9,058 nucleotides of DNA, taken from contig CAOJKG010000035.1 of assembly GCA_948437815.1 (NCBI GenBank), positions 1 through 9,058 on the forward strand, in the 5' to 3' direction. This DNA comes from an uncultured Mycoplasmatota bacterium (GTDB taxonomy: Bacteria; Bacillota_I; Bacilli_A; RF39; UBA660). Every line of letters begins with the position of its first letter. The first letter of the stretch is position 1. Under the pieces are notes generated by a model, which had not been told where the DNA came from, did no database searches, and saw nothing but the letters and a program-made list of their open reading frames with translations. This document shows, piece by piece, positions 5,733 to 9,058 of this stretch. The position numbers were made by a program, and so were the translations under genes.

Positions 5733-6602
5733 ATGATAATATGTATAGTAGGACCAACCGCAGTTGGAAAAACCAAACTCAGTATAGAGCTTGCCAAAAA
5801 ATATAATGCTATAGTAGTAAATTGTGATTCTACTCAAGTATATAAAGGCATGAATATAGGAACAGCTAAAGTAACAGAAGAAGAAAAAGAAGGAGTTCCG
5901 CATTATTTATTTGATATTGTTGATCCTGATTATAATTACACAGTATATGATTATCAAAAGGATGCCAGAAAAATTATAGAAGAAAATAAAGGACGAAATA
6001 TTATTTTAGTTGGGGGCACAGGGTTATATTTAAAAGCTGCTTTATACAATTATGAATTTAGTGAAGAAACTAATGAAAATCAAGAATATAATGAACTAAG
6101 CAATGAAGAATTATATGCTTTAGCATTAAAAAAAGATAGCAATATGAATATTCATCAAAATAATCGTAAGCGTTTAATTAGATTTTTAAATAAAGAAAAC
6201 ATTAAACAAGCAGAGCGTTACCCAATATATGATGCTATTTATATAGGATTAACCACGGACCGTAAAACATTATATGATAGAATTAATGAAAGAGCAGATA
6301 TAATGTTTAAAAGCGGATTACTTGAAGAAGTAAAAGAATTTTACGATAAAAAAGAAGATTCTAAAGCAATAAACACAGCTATAGGATATAAAGAGTTATA
6401 TAAATATTTTAGCCATGAAATAAGTTTAGAAGAAGCAATAGACCTAATTAAAAAAAATAGTAGACACTATGCTAAAAGACAATACACATGGTTTAAAAAT
6501 CAAATGGACATTGATTGGTTAGAAGTAGACTTTAATAATTTTGATAATACTATAAATAAGGCTATAGAATTAATTGAGCAAAAAACTAATGAAAACAAAT
6601 AA
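5733..6602 (+). CDS. miaA: tRNA dimethylallyltransferase MiaA
   Basis: Transfers the dimethylallyl group from DMAPP to N6 of A37 in tRNAs that read codons beginning with U, making the substrate of MiaB. The 289-residue protein, near the usual 300, has the P-loop GPTAVGKT (7-14), the tRNA-contact segment DSTQVYKGMNIGTAK (32-46), GVPHYLFD (54-61), VGGTGLYLKA (93-102), the AIGYKEL block (216-222) and the C-terminal RHYAKRQYTWFK (244-255), all hallmarks of the family. Start ATG 5733 lies one base after the mscL stop and is served by AAAAAGG around 5718-5724 in the end of mscL. The 3' end overlaps the following ATPase gene by 14 bases. The partner enzyme gene miaB is about 1.8 kb upstream in a separate transcription unit. 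Confidence 0.97.
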   Translation: MIICIVGPTAVGKTKLSIELAKKYNAIVVNCDSTQVYKGMNIGTAKVTEEEKEGVPHYLFDIVDPDYNYTVYDYQKDARKIIEENKGRNIILVGGTGLYLKAALYNYEFSEETNENQEYNELSNEELYALALKKDSNMNIHQNNRKRLIRFLNKENIKQAERYPIYDAIYIGLTTDRKTLYDRINERADIMFKSGLLEEVKEFYDKKEDSKAINTAIGYKELYKYFSHEISLEEAIDLIKKNSRHYAKRQYTWFKNQMDIDWLEVDFNNFDNTINKAIELIEQKTNENK

Positions 6603-7320
6603 TTTATTTATTACCAAGATAAAAATAAATTGGGAAGAAGTTCCTAATAAGCACGAATATCCTTTTAATATAGAAACGATAAAAAATATAAAAGAGATTA
6701 ATTTTAAAAAGAATGTAACATTTTTAATTGGTGAAAACGGTGCAGGTAAATCTAGTATTTTAGAGGCTATTGCAATTAAATATGGTTTAAATCCTGAAGG
6801 AGGATCTAGCAATTTTAATTTTTCAACTTACGACAGTTATTCTAATCTCCATGAATATTTAACATTAATAACAAATGGTAATATTCCTAGAACAAAATAT
6901 TTTTTACGTGCTGAAAGCTTTTATAATGTCGCAAGTAATATTAATAGTTTAAAAATAAATGATTATTATAAAGGAGTTAATTTTCATAATTGCAGTCATG
7001 GCGAAGCTTTCTTAGAATTAGTAAAAATAAGATTTTATGAGAATGGTTTTTATATTCTAGATGAACCAGAGGCAGCATTATCTCCGATAAAGCAAATGTC
7101 ATTATTATGTTTAATAAATGATTTAGCAAATAAAGGATGTCAATTTATTATCGCCACTCACTCACCAATATTAATATCGTATTACAATGGCGAAATATTA
7201 GATTTAGATAATAATTTGAAAGAAGTAAAGTATAAAGATACAAATATATATAAAACTTATGAATTATTTTTAAATAACTATGAAAGTATGCAAGAAAAAT
7301 TATTTAAAAATATAGAATAG
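6589..7320 (+). CDS. Small ABC/AAA-type ATPase, uncharacterised (COG3910-like)
   Basis: A soluble 243-residue protein consisting of one ABC-type nucleotide-binding domain. It has Walker A GENGAGKSS (48-56), a signature-like SHGEAF (136-141), Walker B with catalytic Glu FYILDEPEAALS (154-165) and the switch histidine ATHSPIL (189-195). The SHGEAF and DEPEAALSP wording fits the small predicted-ATPase group often labelled COG3910 rather than a transporter subunit. There is no membrane partner, coiled coil or nuclease domain. Start ATG 6589 overlaps the miaA end by 14 bases; a TTG at 6574 is an alternative start. Neither has a good ribosome site, so translation probably depends on coupling with miaA. 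Such ATPases also occur in defence and repair systems, but no partner gene of that kind is adjacent. Function unknown. Confidence 0.85.
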   Translation: MKTNNLFITKIKINWEEVPNKHEYPFNIETIKNIKEINFKKNVTFLIGENGAGKSSILEAIAIKYGLNPEGGSSNFNFSTYDSYSNLHEYLTLITNGNIPRTKYFLRAESFYNVASNINSLKINDYYKGVNFHNCSHGEAFLELVKIRFYENGFYILDEPEAALSPIKQMSLLCLINDLANKGCQFIIATHSPILISYYNGEILDLDNNLKEVKYKDTNIYKTYELFLNNYESMQEKLFKNIE

Positions 7321-7324
7321 AAAT

Positions 7325-7329
7325 GGTGA
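7325..7329 (+). promoter_or_regulatory. Ribosome binding site for the GTG start of cca
   Basis: GGTGA stands 4 bases before the GTG at 7334. The nearby ATG at 7323 is out of frame with cca, and no in-frame ATG occurs near the N-terminus, so the GTG is the start. Confidence 0.55.
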
Positions 7330-7333
7330 AAAA

Positions 7334-8407
7334 GTGGATAAAATAATAAAAAATATATTAACTAAAATAGAAAGTAATGGTTATGAAGCCTATTTAATTG
7401 GAGGATATGTCCGAGATTTATTAGTAGGTAAAACTACATATGATATTGATATAACAACCAATGCTACCCCAAGAGAATTATTAGAAATATTTCCCTCAAG
7501 TAATACCAAAAACCTTGGAGGGATTGATTTTAAAATTAAAGAATATCATTTTGAGATAACAACTTATAGAGAAGAAATAAAGTATAAAAATAGAAAACCC
7601 ATTGAATACAATTATGTTGATAATTTACTAACAGATTTAAATAGAAGAGATTTTACAATAAATGCCATATGTATGAACAAAAAAGGCGAAATCATAGATT
7701 TAATAAATGGCACAGAAGATTTAAGAAATTACAAAATCAGAATGATTGGAAGTATTGAAACAAAGATAAAAGAAGACTCTTTAAGAATACTTAGAGGAAT
7801 ACGTATAGCAACCCATTTAAACTTTACCATTGAAAGTAATTTATATAAAATCTTTAAAGAAAATATCAAAGAAATACTAACTTTATCAAGTACAAGAATT
7901 AAAGAAGAGATAGATAAAATTTTATTATCTGATTATATTCGAAAAGGCTTAAAATTACTAGAGGAACTAGGTATTACTAAGATATTAAAAATAGAAAATT
8001 ATGAAGATATCGTACCTATTAAAAGTTTAGAAGGAATGTATGCTCAAATAAAAATAGGATATGACTTACCATTTACAAAAGTAGAAAAAGATAATATTGA
8101 GAAATTGAAAAAAATACTTAAAGAAAAAGAAATAACTAAAGAAACCATATATCAATATGGATTATATTTATGTTTAATAGCCGCCGAAATAAAAGGTATT
8201 AATAAAAAGACTATTAACAAAATGTATAAAGAATTACCGATTCATGACAAAAACGAAATTAATATAAAGGCTGAAGAATTAATGCAAGAATTAGGAATTT
8301 GTGGTAAAATGATAAGTGCAACATTTGAAGAATTAGAGAATTTAATAATAAACAATAAATTAAAAAATAAAAAAAGTGAAATAATAAAATATTTAAAACA
8401 AAAGTAG
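7334..8407 (+). CDS. cca: CCA tRNA nucleotidyltransferase (class II)
   Basis: Adds or repairs the 3'-CCA of tRNAs without a nucleic-acid template. The 357-residue protein shows motif A LIGGYVRDLL (21-30) with the metal-binding pair Asp37/Asp39 in TYDIDITT. The flexible-loop region follows at 61-90 (NLGGIDFKI, FEITTYREE). Motif B is DLNRRDFTINAI (101-112) and motif D is EDSLRILRGIRIA (147-159). The C-terminal half is helical and still aligns in outline with bacillar enzymes, including a late LPIHDKNEINIKAEEL segment, so the protein is complete though about 40 to 50 residues shorter than Bacillus-type enzymes. Start is GTG 7334, 13 bases after the ATPase stop. CCA-adding rather than CC- or A-only activity is assumed from the intact flexible loop, not proven. 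No terminator follows; dnaD starts 13 bases after its stop. Confidence 0.93.
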   Translation: MDKIIKNILTKIESNGYEAYLIGGYVRDLLVGKTTYDIDITTNATPRELLEIFPSSNTKNLGGIDFKIKEYHFEITTYREEIKYKNRKPIEYNYVDNLLTDLNRRDFTINAICMNKKGEIIDLINGTEDLRNYKIRMIGSIETKIKEDSLRILRGIRIATHLNFTIESNLYKIFKENIKEILTLSSTRIKEEIDKILLSDYIRKGLKLLEELGITKILKIENYEDIVPIKSLEGMYAQIKIGYDLPFTKVEKDNIEKLKKILKEKEITKETIYQYGLYLCLIAAEIKGINKKTINKMYKELPIHDKNEINIKAEELMQELGICGKMISATFEELENLIINNKLKNKKSEIIKYLKQK

Positions 8408-8420
8408 GAAGTGACGTCTC

Positions 8421-9058
8421 ATGGATAAAACAATATTTGAATGTAAAAAATATGTTACAAACAGTATATTTATAAAAAAAGCTCTAGCTTTAAAGTTATC
8501 ATTAGAAGAATTTTTAATGTTAACATATTTTGACAATGATTATAACAGTTTTTTAAACATTGAAGATGTTAGTAAGAATCTAGGTTTATCATTAGATGAA
8601 GCATATAAAATATTTAATAATTTAATTTCTCGCAAATTAATTATTATTGAAAGCACCAAAGATTTAGAAGGCCGAATGATTGAAAGAGTAAGTTTAGACA
8701 ATTTTTATGACATGATAGTAGAAGAAAAAGTGGAAGAGAAAAAAGAAAATAAAAAAATAGATATATATAGTCATTTTGAATCAGAATTTGGTAGAACTAT
8801 AACCAGTATTGAATATGAAATAATAAATGCTTGGATCGAAAAGGGCTATACAGAAGAATTAATTTTAGGTGCCTTAAAAGAAGCAGTATATAATAATGTT
8901 AAAAATCTAAGATATATTGATAAGATATTATATGAATGGGGTAAAAAAGGATTTAAAAGTATGTCTGATGTTAATAAACATTTAGAAAATAAAGAAGAAA
9001 GAACAGAAAAGAAAGAATTATTTGATTATAATTGGTTAGATGATACAGATGAAGAGTA
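8421..9058 (+). CDS. dnaD: DnaD-family replication initiation protein (cut at window edge)
   Basis: DnaD-family proteins help DnaA and DnaB load the helicase at the origin in low-GC Gram-positive bacteria. The 212 visible residues have the two expected parts. An N-terminal winged-helix region (about 15-100) includes NIEDVSKNLGLSLDEAYKI and NLISRKLI. After a charged linker (101-113) comes the DnaD/DnaB2 domain (about 116-184), starting YSHFESEFGRTI and containing the hallmark YxxxIxxxW as Tyr165, Ile169, Trp173 in YIDKILYEW. The tail FDYNWLDDTDEE is typical of the protein end, and the window stops after the bases TA of the next codon, so the gene may be complete bar one base. ATG 8421 follows AGGAAGTGA (8406-8414), whose first bases overlap the cca stop, indicating one mRNA with cca. 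Confidence 0.92.
   Translation, partial: MDKTIFECKKYVTNSIFIKKALALKLSLEEFLMLTYFDNDYNSFLNIEDVSKNLGLSLDEAYKIFNNLISRKLIIIESTKDLEGRMIERVSLDNFYDMIVEEKVEEKKENKKIDIYSHFESEFGRTITSIEYEIINAWIEKGYTEELILGALKEAVYNNVKNLRYIDKILYEWGKKGFKSMSDVNKHLENKEERTEKKELFDYNWLDDTDEE

Noticed and set aside
5524..5903. Two Phe/Ser-rich minus-strand open frames opposite mscL and the miaA start
   Set aside because: Phe/Ser/Leu-rich products are the expected reverse of Lys/Glu-rich coding sequence.
6570..6812. Minus-strand open frame opposite the ATPase Walker A region
   Set aside because: It is antisense to a conserved nucleotide-binding motif and has no supporting start signals.
6589..7320. The ATPase as part of a defence (for example Septu- or OLD-like) system
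   Set aside because: There is no nuclease or effector gene next to it and no extra domain in it; its neighbours are miaA and cca.

Overview
The window is a compact, very A+T-rich stretch of bacterial chromosome that uses the standard bacterial code. Tryptophan is read from TGG throughout, and TGA serves as a stop at 1865-1867. A DnaD replication protein, a DUF3603-type protein, strong Shine-Dalgarno sites and near-consensus TATAAT promoters point to a low-GC Bacillota of the Bacilli side. Small-genome uncultured gut Bacilli such as the RF39 or Erysipelotrichales-like groups would fit, but that placement is inference. No rRNA, tRNA, CRISPR array, insertion sequence or phage gene was seen. No stretch longer than about 105 bases lacks a gene.

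Layout. (1) 2-61 is the tail of an unidentified gene. (2) 136-681 is an HD-domain phosphohydrolase with its own consensus promoter; it converges on uppP (undecaprenyl-diphosphatase, minus strand, 1563-751), with an intrinsic terminator for each between them. (3) Divergent from uppP, a two-membrane-segment small protein (1631-1867) overlaps a DUF3603-like gene (1830-2474). (4) miaB (2513-3928) has an extended -10 promoter. (5) Two tandem paralogous secreted proteins (3996-4583 and 4685-5245) each have a promoter and a terminator. They look like TasA/camelysin-type (SipW-dependent) surface proteins and share a conserved cysteine pair. (6) A tightly packed run mscL - miaA - small ABC-type ATPase - cca - dnaD (5303 to the window end) has gaps of 1 to 13 nt and one 14-nt overlap, so it is probably one operon.

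How the genes work together. MiaA prenylates A37 of UNN-reading tRNAs and MiaB methylthiolates the product, so two consecutive steps of one pathway lie in the window, in different transcription units. Cca completes the tRNA 3' end, giving the right half a tRNA-maturation theme. DnaD (replication initiation), MscL (osmotic safety valve) and UppP (lipid carrier recycling for wall synthesis) are ordinary housekeeping. The least ordinary items are the tandem secreted pair inserted between miaB and the mscL-miaA operon, and the uncharacterised ATPase gene overlapping the end of miaA. No clearly new multi-gene system is evident; the secreted pair is the best candidate for follow-up.
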